Source: Priapulus caudatus (Eukaryota; Priapulida; Priapulimorpha; Priapulimorphida; Priapulidae). Taken from it: a stretch of DNA of 64,000 nucleotides. Below the pieces are notes generated by a model. That model made no database searches. It was given only the letters and a program-made list of their open reading frames with translations, and was not told the DNA's origin. This document shows positions 44,886 to 56,400 of the stretch, piece after piece. The translations under genes and the position numbers were made by a program. How positions within the stretch are numbered: position 1 is the stretch's first letter; every line of letters begins with the position of its first letter. The stretch lies in assembly GCF_000485595.1 (NCBI RefSeq), contig NW_014577289.1, positions 559,097 to 623,096 of the forward strand, given 5' to 3'.

Positions 44886-47800
44886 CATATATATATATAT
44901 CAGGAGTAAATAATCACAGATTAGTGGTTATTTACTCCTGATATATATCATCGTTATTATTACCTGTAATTTTTGGCGACTTAGAAAGTGCAGATTCGAT
45001 GACAGCGGTGGCTGGGTCAGCTCTCGCCTCAGCTAAGTAACTACTTAGATCCTTCTCCTGTAGCAATTCACCTCCATTCCCATCTGTACGGACAAAAAAG
45101 TAGCGAGGCACCTGGTCCGTAGACAAGTGAGCATTCTTTCCTGGCTGAACATCCACTTCTCCATTGGCGAACACCTGTTAAAATCCGTGTAAATTAACTA
45201 GTCTCATTATTTATTAAAAGGAAAACTAAATAAATGAATTACCTACAGAGATGTTAATCTGCTCTGACACTGCAGCTGTAATAATGAATAATCATAATGT
45301 AATAAGGAATAAGGAATATTAGAAGAATTACTCGGAAAAGAGTCAGTAGTTTAAAATAGAGACAAAGCCCTTTGTCTACGGCGGGAAGCAGGTCGTTAGG
45401 AGGGTCGACTGGCCGCTAGGGAACGAAGAACAAAGGAAGGGTTTGGTCACGGTCGCGCCCAGGGGTCACGCGGACAGCCGTGACCAATGGGAGCGATGAA
45501 GTTAGAACAAAGAACGAGCGGAAGTATAAGAAACAGGGAGAGCCAAGAAACGCGGCTAGTGCGATCTCGAATTTACGACACGTCACGTTATCTGTACCGT
45601 TGCGACAATCTAGAATACCCGTCAATAAGTAAGTTGTCTTTTGCTATGTCGCGTAACTATTTGTATTCGTCGGCTCATTCCGTGAGCACATATTATATGT
45701 AGTCCGGCTGGAATAGTAAAGATGTGTTGAGAGCGTAAGAGAAACGTTATTACACAGCATCAAAACGAGATACAAATAGGTAAGTAACAGACAGCCAAAC
45801 GCATTACACATTACATCAGGATCAAAGTAATATATTGTATCATATATTATCTCAATCTCTTATTTTATATCACCTTTTTAATTTAGACGTTAAAAGGGAG
45901 CATACATGTCCCCAGTAATCGAGACATAAGGGAACTACTGAGGTCGTAGAGAAACACTGGCAGTGACTGCCCTCAGTCTAACTGTCAGAATCTTCAATGT
46001 GATGAAGGCAGAACTTATAAGAAGATTACTATAGTAGCCGTCAAAACGGTAAATCTGCACACCTTGAAAATGCTGCCGTTTGCATCTTTCATGTTGAAGC
46101 AGGTGTCACCGTTGAGTGAGAACTCATAGTGACTGCCCGTGTCACGACAAGCATTTTCTTCTGCAGAATACTGTAGCTCGCCAGATGGTGCTAGCAGCAA
46201 ATGCTCCCCATTTGTAGCACTGACCTTCATATACAACAGTAATGACAAATGGTCGATAAGCAGAATTATAAAATCAAAAAGAATCGCCGCATACAGTTAT
46301 CCTGTTTCTTGATTTTAGATCAACACTACATTAAAAAGAATTTTTTTAAGTAGTTTCTAATCCTTTGCATAGATTTCATCAGAAGTAGATAATAGGGATA
46401 ATTCCCTATTATCTACTTCTGATTTCATGCAACAATAAAATACAGAAACGATTTAGACCTATTTTTACGATACAGAATTAGATTATTTGGACATGTTGCT
46501 AACATACATCGTAGTTGCCCTCCTGAGTAATGGTGATCATATCTCCATTTCCAAACACTGTAGTAAGCTTGTGTTCATCAGGGAAACAGCAGACAGTAGC
46601 AAAACCTGGGCTTTCCACTTTCACTTCTCTAGCTAGCTTTCCATCTATATATGTGCAAATCATTTTGAGTAAATTACGACGTGCTGAGCATTTAGCATCC
46701 TCTTTTACGATTACCACAATCTGTAATATAGTTGCAGCCTAGTTACTTTAAATTGAAAGAGAGACATGCACAGTGTAACAAAAATGGTACAAAATCACTG
46801 GTATAATTAATATTATTAATTAATTTGATTCTTTATATAGCAAATGAAAGAATATTGTAATAATGTTAACACTTTGCAGGTTTGTAGTACCAGGAACCCA
46901 AGTACACTTTGGTCCTACCGAAGTACCCCACCTTGTACCCTACCATAATACTCTGATCCATGTTCTTACATTGGAAGTAATATCAAGTGATCCAGGGTAG
47001 TAAATATACAAATTATTATTATTAATAATTTGTTATTATGCTATACCTATAATATTCATAATAAATGTTCATAATGTAAACCACACACATATGGTTTTAT
47101 GGTATACTATATGGTTTCATAGATATGTTCGTGACGCCACGTGAAACCATGGCTACACAGAGTTAAACTGCACGTGAATCCATATAACGTGACCACTACA
47201 GAGAGTTATATATAGTATGACGATCACCGTTCTTAGGATGGAAGGTCGTTGTGATGCGAGTGCCATCGCAGTGTTGCACGGTGCGGGAATCATCGGGCCT
47301 CCTCACCACGACTACCTGCGTGCGAACATTAACCCAAGGTACTTTTAAAAGCAGGAAGTAATAATGCAGACCAACTGAAGATACACACCCACGCACAGAT
47401 TTCTCTGGAGTTCGAGAGCAGTTCATTGCAAGAGAGAAGATAATTGAGTTTCTGCATTTCTCCCATCTATGAGCCCAACACTTAAACAGGGGAAAAAAAG
47501 AAGGAAGGGGAGGAGGAGGAGGAGAAGAAGAAGAAGAAAAAGAAGAAGAAGAAGAAGAAAAAGAAGAAAAAGAAGAAGAAGAAGAAGAAAAAGAGGATGA
47601 AGGAGAAGTAGTAGTAGAAGAAGAAGAAGAAGAAGAAGAAAAAGACGAAGAAAAGGAAAAAGAGGAGGAAGAAGGAGAGGTAGAAGAAGAGGAAGGAGAA
47701 AAATAAGAACATGTGTGGGTAATTTTATCTGGGATGACCTGCAAGCAACTTCACAAGTATCCACTACCTCATCATAACTTATGATCAGCATATATTGCAA

Positions 47801-50800
47801 AAAGGCAAGTACAATCTTCCGTAACCTTGACATCATCTGGGAATGAGGGTTGATGGGTTGATGACTTAGAAACAATAACTACACTAGCGCCCTCTACCTC
47901 ATCGTGTCTCACGATGAGGACCTCCTTGCTGCTAGGGTCAACTGCGACGGACGAGTAGATGGGCTCGCTAGCGCCCTCTTCACACGTGCCGGCAGCGGTC
48001 GTGTAACGCGTGCCGTCGCTAGCCGTCACGTCCCATCGCAGCGACGCATCACCATCAGCGCTGTCCACGTCGCACCTGGAATATTCGTGATGCTTTGAAT
48101 GTGCAAAGAGAATGGGTTAAGGAGATCAGGTGGCATCGAACAATGGGTCTAGTGATTATTATGATCTGATATTTTTGAGACGGACAGACAGACAGAGAGA
48201 GCGAGAGGGAGAGAGAAAGATCAGGGAGTGGAAATGGAGTGGCAAGGAAGAGGAGGAGGCAGAGGAACGGGCAGGCAGAGGGACAGCGAGAGAGTGTGTG
48301 TTGAAGAGGAAGGATAGAAACACATTGAGAGGAAAAGGGGGAAAGAAACACTTCTATATATACACATACAAGAACAATAATAGCTGTATAAATCTCAGTA
48401 TAGTCTGTTTGGGAGGTTATGCACGTGAAGGTAGCACTATCAGTTAGGCATTGAATTATACAAAATCTTTCCATTTGGCTGAAAGCAGGCTCTTGCTACA
48501 TATCTGCAGAGTCAAACTGACTAATCGGCACCTCACCTGCTTACAGACCCATCACTGTGCATCACGTGCAGTTTACCATCTGGCTGGAAGAGCACAACAG
48601 TGCCATCATGTAGGATGTAGCGACAGCATTTCGTTTTGTCATTTTCCGTTCTGTAGGACAATCGTGTGAACACCTGTAAATACATCAGTCGCTGAACGTC
48701 AGTTCGTCTGCATCTTATTCTTCATTTCATTGCCGATTATTTGATAACTGAATCCTGCTTGTGTTACGTAATAAGAAACCAAAGAAACTCATATTATATC
48801 ACCAGTAAACTCACCTCTGAGGTGCCTGGTGCGTCAGTGATTGAGATGTACTGCACACACATTCCGGTAGGACAGCACAGCTGCAAGGACAGTGCCTTCT
48901 GTGACGCAAAACACGAAGACAAGCACGGCGTTTCGGGGCCATCCTCATCTGGCTGATTCTCCATCACCGGTGATGCTAGCTTTGCTGACTCTGTCCCATC
49001 CACCAAAGCACCGGTCACCTCACTATTAAGCAGGCTGAAGGTCAGACACATACCGTCGGCTAGCCGAGCGGTGAATGACCTTGCACCGCTCTCCTTATTG
49101 TGCAGATGCAAGGCCGTATCGCGCTTCCTCACGGAGAGCAACGTGTTTGGCACGTGCTCTTGCAACGACGTCGTCTTTACCTCAATTACACTGCCATCGC
49201 AGGGGAACGCGGCCCGTGTTGTCCCTCCGCCGCAGAAGAATTTGTTGCCGAGGTCGTAACCATAGAATGGAAATTCGTTGTCCGATGTTCCCGCTGGTGC
49301 ATGCACTTTCGGCGCTTCGGCCGCCTTATTGCTAGTGATTGATATCACGCTCGCACGGGTTGCGGTGTGCTTCTTATCATCTTTTGCAGCAGCCTTTGTT
49401 TTGCTTCCTTTGCGGGCTGGAGACGCTTTTGTTCCATGCTTCCCACTGCTTCTCCTGCCTTCTTCTTCTTGCTTTGCCTTCTCCTGCTCCAATTTCAAAC
49501 CTTTTAGGGAACCGGCTCTAACGAACGAAGCGTCAACGGTCGTCGGTTCGGACGGAATCAGAGCCGAGGGGGTCGAGTTACCCTCCACCTCCACAAGTTT
49601 TGCCTTCCTCACTTCCTCCTCCTCCACAGCCAACCTGGCTTCATACTTCTCATCTTCAGCCGCCGTCCACTCCGTTAGATCTTCCGCGAAGCATTCCAAG
49701 TAGTTTCTGAAGCCGACGTCGGAGTGAACCTTGTACGACCAGTCAGCGAAGCTCTGCAGATTTTTGTTGTGGGGACTGTGCAGAGCGAGGAGCAGGGAGT
49801 TGTCGCGCCTCTGCCAGTAGGCGTCGCAGTGCGACACCTTGTCTCTCGCCGCGCTCAGAACCTGAAGCAGCGCCCGCTTCTCGAGCAGGTCGACGTAACA
49901 GAACTCCGACAGGTCTCTCTTCACGTCGGGTCCGTCCTCGAAGCGAACGGTGCTGCTCGTCAGGCGCAGGCCGGCCTGAGATGTGTTCTTCTTCAGTATG
50001 CTGGTCGTGCTTGCATTCGCGCTCACAATCTGCTGCGAGGCGGTTGGTGACGCGCAGGTCAACACGTTCATCGTGCTGGGCGTGCTCGCTTGCTCGTAAC
50101 TGTCACTCATGGAGGAAAGCTTCGCGGCTGATAGGGTGGATGACCTGCTATCTTGATCAACAATGCTCGACAGCCGATCTTGATGCTTGCTGGCCGCACC
50201 CGTCGACTCCGATACAGACTTGGACTCGTATTGGCTGTCACTGTCAGACACAGCAGCATTACTGAATGTGCCCTCTTGCTGACTAGATTGTGAGGAAGAA
50301 GCAGTGGTCTCCGCGCCAGCGTTCAATCCCGATTGCATGTCTTTGTTCTGAGAACTAGGAGGCAAAGTCTCCCAAAATTCTACTTCCGAGCGGGAATTCT
50401 GTCCAGTGGAGGCTGGCTGTTGGGAATACGCGCGTGCAGAAATGCTATCCGTTTGAAGCGGTGTAGTGTAAGGATCGTCCCAGGCGATGGGGACCGAGTC
50501 AGCGGGGCAGATGCACCCATTACGGTTAGCGAATGCTAGCGACATGCTCTCCAGGATGAAGTTTTGAAGGACGAAATCAACATGTGCATCAGAATGCACA
50601 GAGTTCTTGCAGAAGTGCAGCAACTGGTGAAGCCGTGCCTCACGCTCTTTCGAAATGGCATGGGGCTGCATCTCTTCGAGTTTCTGTAAAAGCTTTGTGA
50701 AGACACTGTGGGATATCATGCTCCATTCTGTTTCCTTGGCCGATAGAAGAGAGATTTCTTTCTCGTCGCGAGCCTCTACTGTGCAGTCATTATGAGCAAT

Positions 50801-52488
50801 GTGATCACCATATGTTACCACTACTGGTGTGTGATGATTTTCCTTCGCGCTTGAACTGTCCATATCTCTGTGTTCAATCATGCCAAGCTTATCTTTAAGC
50901 ACGTCCAATTCTTCCTGTTGCTCAGTACTGCTATCCTTCAATGTAGAAAAACTCTTTCCTTCTTCCGTAGCAACAACTTGCTCGACAATGCAGTGTAGAA
51001 TAGAGGGAACAGAGACTTGCTCTGCTGGCAAGGAGTTCATCATGGACTGGTAATAACTCATGTCAACGTCGCTGCTGGATTCATCTCTGGCAATAACAGG
51101 CACATGTATGACTTGAGTATGACTCTTGTAGTTAATGTACTGCTGTTTCCATGTCAGAAGTTCGTACAGTTGTTCTGCGACAGTATCAAAGAGAGAGGCA
51201 CCCAGTGCTTTCCTCTCATCTGTGTTGTCTTCGCCCCTGTCATTATGATCTACACTAGCTTTGCACGTTAGCACTGCAAGTTCTTGTAGGAATGAAGAAT
51301 CAGATGCCTGCTGTAGAATACCGCCAAGGTCCGACCAGAATTTTGAAATTAGTTCATCTTCATCGGCACAGTCTTTCTCCACCTGAAATCTGATGACCGC
51401 AGATATTTTCACACCGACGTCAACGACGGATGAGATTATACCTGCATCGTAGAAGCCGCTGATGAGAACATAAATATCTGGTCCATCTAGCGGTTCGTCG
51501 TTGATGTATTTCGATTCTTCATCCTCCTCGCCTCGTTTTTTCAACTTGGTTTCCTTCTTCATTAGCGGTTCAGGTGTTTTCTTGTCCCCCTTTTTGCCTC
51601 CTGCACTCTTTGATTTTCGAGACTTATCCTTAGCACTTCCTTTGACATCTACTTCTTGTTTATGCTCTTTCTTCTGCTGGTTAATAGACTTCAGCCACAG
51701 CAACTTGAACTTGATCAACTTTGCTAATAGTGGTACTGGGATTGGCTCGCCTGTATCTAATATGGCTTTGACAGATTCACATATTTCAACAAACGCAGGA
51801 ACCTCTTTTATTTTTCGGTTCTTCGGATTACCCAATTCTTCAACATCTTTGAAAATGTCTTCCTTGGTGATGGTAGTGAATCGTTTTCTGGTTCCAGTTT
51901 GCACAGCATCCACTAGTGCATCTACAAATATATTTGATATAATATGAATAAACACATTATATCAGTATTATTATATTATCAACACTTAATTAGAGGCACT
52001 GACAGTCTAATGACATTGACATGCCTGTGACTCTCTTGTACTCGTAGTAGGCTGAACACTTGTGTGGATAGCTTTATTTAAGGTAGCTCTTTGCTCTGCC
52101 ACGGGAGCGATTTTTTCCTCGCTGTGGTGGAGCGAAAGGCTATACACACGGGTAGAGCTATTCTTGTAGAGCGAGTCCTCATAACTTATGACATTCAAGG
52201 TCCACAGGACTGTAACGAAGAATCCGGCACGTCACCGTCGATCAAATTGAAAGATCAACACTGCGTAGTGCATTAGGAAGCTGTCTATCTTAACTGGAGA
52301 AGAAGGGAATAATTACTGGAGAACGAAATATTAACTAGAAAAGAAGGGAAAGAGGCTTCCAGTACGTATGCTATGAAATGACAGAAACATGGGCAGACGA
52401 AGATTCCCCTTGCTTAACGAAGCCTATTCGTAGTGTTGATTTGTCTCTATATCTCTCCCTGTCTCTGTCTGCTTGTCTGTCTGTCTGT

Positions 52489-52562
<74 letters not shown>

Positions 52563-52706
52563 GTCTATTTGTATCTCTCTCTCTATCTGACTCCGCTCTC
52601 TTTCTCTGTCTAGTTACCTGTATCTCTTTCTCTGTGTGTGTGTTGTGTCGTGTGTCGGTGGGCTGTGTGTGTTGTGTGTCTGTGTGATTTGGGCTGTGTG
52701 TGTGCG

Positions 52707-52737
<31 letters not shown>

Positions 52738-53186
52738 TGTCTGTCTGTCTCATATAGTCCTTTGAACTTTGAAGACTATATACAATGTCGGTTAAAAACA
52801 GAAAAAACTTGAACGAATACGTAGACTGGGACTTTTGGCGCTGGATTCCAGGAAGAGTACAAATGATAAGCAATATTTTATATTTATTTCAACTAAAAAG
52901 CATCTTATTAACGAGGCAATATGTTGCATCAAACTCCAAGCAGCTCCAAAAAATACAATTTAGTCATATTCTCTTAGCAACGTTCAAATGCGTCCTTAGC
53001 AACTGACATGGAATGTACATAAATTCACTACGCAGTAATACTAATACCTAAATCTGTGCTTTCGGTTAAGTTAGGTACGATCCAAACAACACTAGCTTTC
53101 CATTCATCATCTTCAAATGCAGTAGATTGCAAGGCGCTTTCCCAGCTACTTATTCCAGCACTTCCTCGTCCTTTTCGTTTAGACAT
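43460..53186 (-). CDS. SPAG17: Sperm-associated antigen 17 (ciliary central-pair C1a protein, PF6 orthologue)
   Basis: A structural protein of the central-pair apparatus needed for motile cilia and sperm flagella. Exons in transcript order: 53048-53186, 48815-51921, 48537-48673, 47826-48075, 47228-47315 (3' limit uncertain), 46508-46720, 46063-46224, 44964-45174, 43460-44694. Exon 1 starts MSKRKGRGSAG and carries WESALQSTAFEDDEWKASV, matching the family N-terminus. Exon 2 carries TKLKKRGEEDEE...YINDEPLDGPDIY. Later exons show QHCDGTRITT, FATVCCFPDEHKLTTVFGNGD and RYFFVRTDGNGGELL. The end is an ASH/MSP-like domain (PSVVDFGTVGAGG...NVGVEPSRFKVRQPAPSSG). About 1,850 codons, against about 2,220 aa in human. 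Odd points: a 3.1-kb exon, an in-frame TAA at 43745-43747, and a phase break between exons 5 and 6 suggesting a missed small exon in 46721-47227. Confidence 0.93.
43745..43747 (-). other. In-frame TAA within the last SPAG17 exon
   Basis: The codon falls between VVDFGTVGAGGR and ARSVLLRNVGVEPSRF. Family sequence continues in the same frame on both sides without a gap, to a TGA at 43460-43462. At this alignment column relatives have a tyrosine-like residue, so TAT/TAC to TAA is a one-base change. The context AG|GTAAGC also reads as a splice donor, but no intron of normal size is possible without deleting conserved sequence. Confidence 0.85.
44901..44940. repeat. 17-bp hairpin, family H copy 2 (SPAG17 intron)
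   Basis: CAGGAGTAAATAATCAC pairs with 44924-44940 (one G-T pair) around a 6-nt loop, flanked on both sides by AT repeats. With the flanking AT the arm reads ATCAGGAGTAAATAAT, like the other family H hairpins. Confidence 0.8.
46378..46423. repeat. Perfect 21-bp hairpin with 4-nt loop, family H copy 3 (SPAG17 intron)
   Basis: ATCAGAAGTAGATAATAGGG opens an arm (46378-46398) that is exactly complementary to 46403-46423. Direct repeats ATTTCAT flank the CAG...CTG core on both sides (46373-46379 and 46422-46428), as expected for a target-site duplication. Confidence 0.85.
47496..47704 (+). repeat. Purine-only (GAA/GGA) tract in a SPAG17 intron
   Basis: About 210 bp consisting almost only of A and G on the plus strand (pyrimidine-rich in the transcript), made of GAA, GAAA and GGA words. 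Such mirror-like tracts can form triplex (H-DNA). It lies between the exons ending at 47826 and starting at 47315, and creates spurious Ser/Phe-rich open frames. Confidence 0.9.
48815..51921 (-). other. SPAG17 exon 2, a single 3.1-kb coding exon
   Basis: 3107 nt with no stop, carrying about 1,035 residues that in vertebrates are spread over many exons. It joins exon 1 (G|AT codon, Asp) and exon 3 in phase. Lys/Glu-rich segments alternate with conserved blocks. The lack of introns may reflect lineage-specific intron loss. Confidence 0.9.
52490..52745 (+). repeat. CT/GT/GC microsatellite cluster in SPAG17 intron 1
   Basis: Successive (CT)n, (GTGT)n and (GCGT)n tracts between the first two coding exons of SPAG17. 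The open frames in it are low complexity. Confidence 0.9.
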
Positions 53187-53423
53187 GTTTGTATTTCAGC
53201 TGGCAAAACTCAAAAACACCGCGTCTTCCACGACACATGCCAGATGGCGCAACATGCGATTAAAAGCAGTTTATACTTCCAACACCAGATGGCGCAACGT
53301 ACGGTTGATAATTTGATAACTCTTGCAGTTGCAGTGTTTCATTTTTGTAAACAGATCCGATAAGTACTGTTACATGCATTATATCGCGTTTATCGACTGT
53401 GTTGCGATGTGAACTGTACAGCA
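53187..53423. promoter_or_regulatory. Bidirectional promoter region SPAG17 / SLC9B
   Basis: Only 237 bp separate the SPAG17 start codon (minus) from the SLC9B start codon (plus), so the two genes are head to head and must share control DNA, including both leaders. The 14-bp word CCAGATGGCGCAAC occurs twice (53240-53253 and 53285-53298), 45 bp apart. It contains the ATGGCG core of YY1-type sites and also resembles the AGRKGGCRS part of the CTCF consensus. No TATA box is evident. Confidence 0.75.
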
Positions 53424-56400
53424 ATGCATAACAGAGATTACAGTACGGAGCCTGAGCAAGATAGTGACCAGGTTGATGTGCAAATGCAGGCTGGGGATGG
53501 CACTTTGCGAACTCGACACCGTTCGTCCTCTACTTCACACGATGAAGCTGCAGGAACGAAATACCCGTTTGCTCCTGGCGCCCCAATGACTGTTAGAGCT
53601 ATCGCCTCGGACTCACAAAAAGAAAATACACATCAGAAAGACGAACAGACGCCTGAAAACACTAGCCAGACACTAACTGGCAGATGGTTTAGGCGATTCC
53701 GACGAAAACATCATGTCATGCCCCACAAACCGACAGTTATTGATCACATAAAAAACATACTATTATGTCCACCGATTGGCAGATTTGCGAGGACTCTGAC
53801 GTTGCTGCTTTTGGTGCTGTTGTTATGGGGGGTCCTGTGGTCACTGACAAGGGAAGCTGCATTGCCTGGAGGCTATCTCTTTGCTCTCCTAGCCGTAGTA
53901 GTGCTATCCATGATTGGAGGCTGGCTTGTCACTTTTATTAGATTGCCAGCTTTGCTTGGTATGTAAAACATTCATTTAAATGTGGGCAGTATATAAGGCT
54001 ACAGTTGCTTAAATTTTATACAATTATTGTCTCATAATTATATAGCGGTGTGATGCAGATAGATCAGTACAATGACCATGCAGTCAATGTTATAAATCAG
54101 TAAATTAAATATAATATATACAGTTATCACTATCAGTGGTAGAGTTGTATTGAATGTGCTCATCATTTGTGTGATTATATATATAATACACCATTACACA
54201 TGTATATATGACATGTGAATACTTATGTTCAATGTGCATCATGGTAATCTGTTTCAGGCATGTTGGTAATGGGCGTCTTGTTGAGAAACCTGCCGGTCGT
54301 GAACATTGCCAAGGATCTAGACAGAGACTTGTCCTCGGTGCTTAGGTAGAGCATAACAATCAAACCTGTGTCAGCAGACAACTATGAAGAATGAACACCT
54401 GTCTGTCTATAAAGGACAATTGAATTTTTCTTGAGCAGCCATTATATAGTAAATCCACATGCGTAGAGTTGAAACCTGTCTATAATGAACACTTTTGAAG
54501 TTTGTTTAATGACCCTCATATACATCATTGACTGTCAATGTGATGTCTGATCTCGAAAATACATTTACATTTTATCATAACTACTGTAATCCTGGTACAT
54601 GCTTACAACAACCAAGAAATCATTTATGTGTGTAATTCATGCAAGGATTATGACTGTATTGTGTGCTGCTAATAATTATTGCTTGTTTAGGAATGTTGCG
54701 CTGGTGGTGATCCTCATCAGAGCTGGTCTCGGGCTGGATCCCGTTGCGTTGCGGAGACTTGCATTCGTGTGCATCAGGCTTGCCCTTACTCCCTGCCTGG
54801 TTGAGTGCATAACCGTGGCAATAATGTCTCACCTACTGCTCGGATTTCCCTGGGAATGGGGATTCCTGCTAGGGTAAGGCTGTTATTTTATTGTTTGTAA
54901 ATAAGCGCTGTGGCAATTTCGTTATAAACCAAATATGTGTATGCACAACCATGCACATCTGTATAATTTATTTACAACAGGCACATACATGCATCCAAAC
55001 ATGCCGCACATACATACGAACGTGTTCTGAACAAGAATTCTGTGAATAAGAGTTTGTGATGGGTCGTTGTTTTAGGTTTGTTCTCGCGGCTGTCTCGCCG
55101 GCCGTCGTCGTTCCCAGCCTCATCAGCATTCAGCAGCAAGGTCTCGGCGTTGCTAAGGGCATCCCGACCCTCGTGATTGCCGCCGCTAGTGTCGACGACG
55201 TCCTTGCCATCAGTGGCTTCAGCGTTGTTCTCGGCATAGCATTCTCCTCGGGTAAGTCATCGAGACATCCTATTTATCTGGTGTGCGGAGAGGGATGCTG
55301 CTGTGGATGTAGGTTTTAGTCGTAATACAGTGGAACCCCGATTTTACGCGCCCCGATTTAACCCGAATTTGGATATAACGCGATGAGTCGTTGGACCCCC
55401 TTTTTTGGCTCTTATATAGCCACATATATATAATCCCGATTTAGTGCGACTCCACTTTTTTCGCGATGACATTTTATGGACCCCAACCATCACGTTATAA
55501 CAGGGCTACACTTAACTGTACAACCAAATCTGTATAGGAGGGTCGTTCATGTGAAATAAAAAAATCGAGGTGTTTGCGCTGTTGAGGTAGTTTCATTGCA
55601 TAACAGCTACTGAAGGGAAATTCCAAAAGTTTCCTTCATATGCAGGTGTTTGTTGATCATTGATAATTATGCGTCCGTCGAGTTGTTCACGAGATGAACT
55701 TTAACAGGAGTAAATTTGATTGTAACAGATTAGATCAAAAGAGATATTGAATAACCTAAGCTTGTATAACACTGTAGTCGTAACAAACCGTAGATAATTT
55801 TAGGCTTCTTACCTCATAATCTTATCACAAGAGCACAGACCTGTGTGATTGCATTTATTGGGATGTATAGGCATACACTTACTACAGCTGCTTCAATTAC
55901 AGGTAGTCTTGCATGGAGTATAGGACGTGGCCCGTTGGAACTTCTCCTAGGAATATCGTTTGGCTGGCTCGCAGGAGTTATCACCTGGTATCTTCCAAAC
56001 TTCTCTGAGGTAAGTTAAGGTGTCAGGGATCGAGTTTCGGAGCATAGCTGGTAATCCCAGGGGTGAATTTCCTTCAAGATTTCTCATGGATTTGGTATGA
56101 CCACTTCCGGCAGTTAATTCATTAAGCTAATGTTGACATATTCAATGTGTATTACTTTGTGAATTAATAATTGCAGCCTAATATGTTGTAATAGTTGTTT
56201 AAAAAAAATCGAACTGAAGTGGAAAATGCAAATGGCCACACGATCATACATGTTCGTGCAATCTGTGTGTACATGTAAGGTCTTATCTGCTGTAGGGTAT
56301 AATAGTTAAAAAAGATGAACACGATTAACTGAAAATGCATTGTTTTTCATTCGAGGCAGCTCTTCATTCTAGGTTATATGGTACATGATTTCTACTTTGC

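Noticed and set aside
46870-46990. Candidate micro-exon of SPAG17 (AACATGGATCAGAGTATTATG on the minus strand)
   Set aside because: Has AG and GT borders, but its length does not repair the phase break between the neighbouring exons.
47196-47875. Ser-, Phe- and Leu-rich open frames on the minus strand
   Set aside because: They arise from the purine tract in a SPAG17 intron; only the short part at 47228-47315 is real coding sequence.
52785-53006. 73-codon plus-strand open frame starting MSVKNRKNLNEY
   Set aside because: Lies in SPAG17 intron 1 directly after microsatellites; no similarity recognised, no splice sites joining it to anything.
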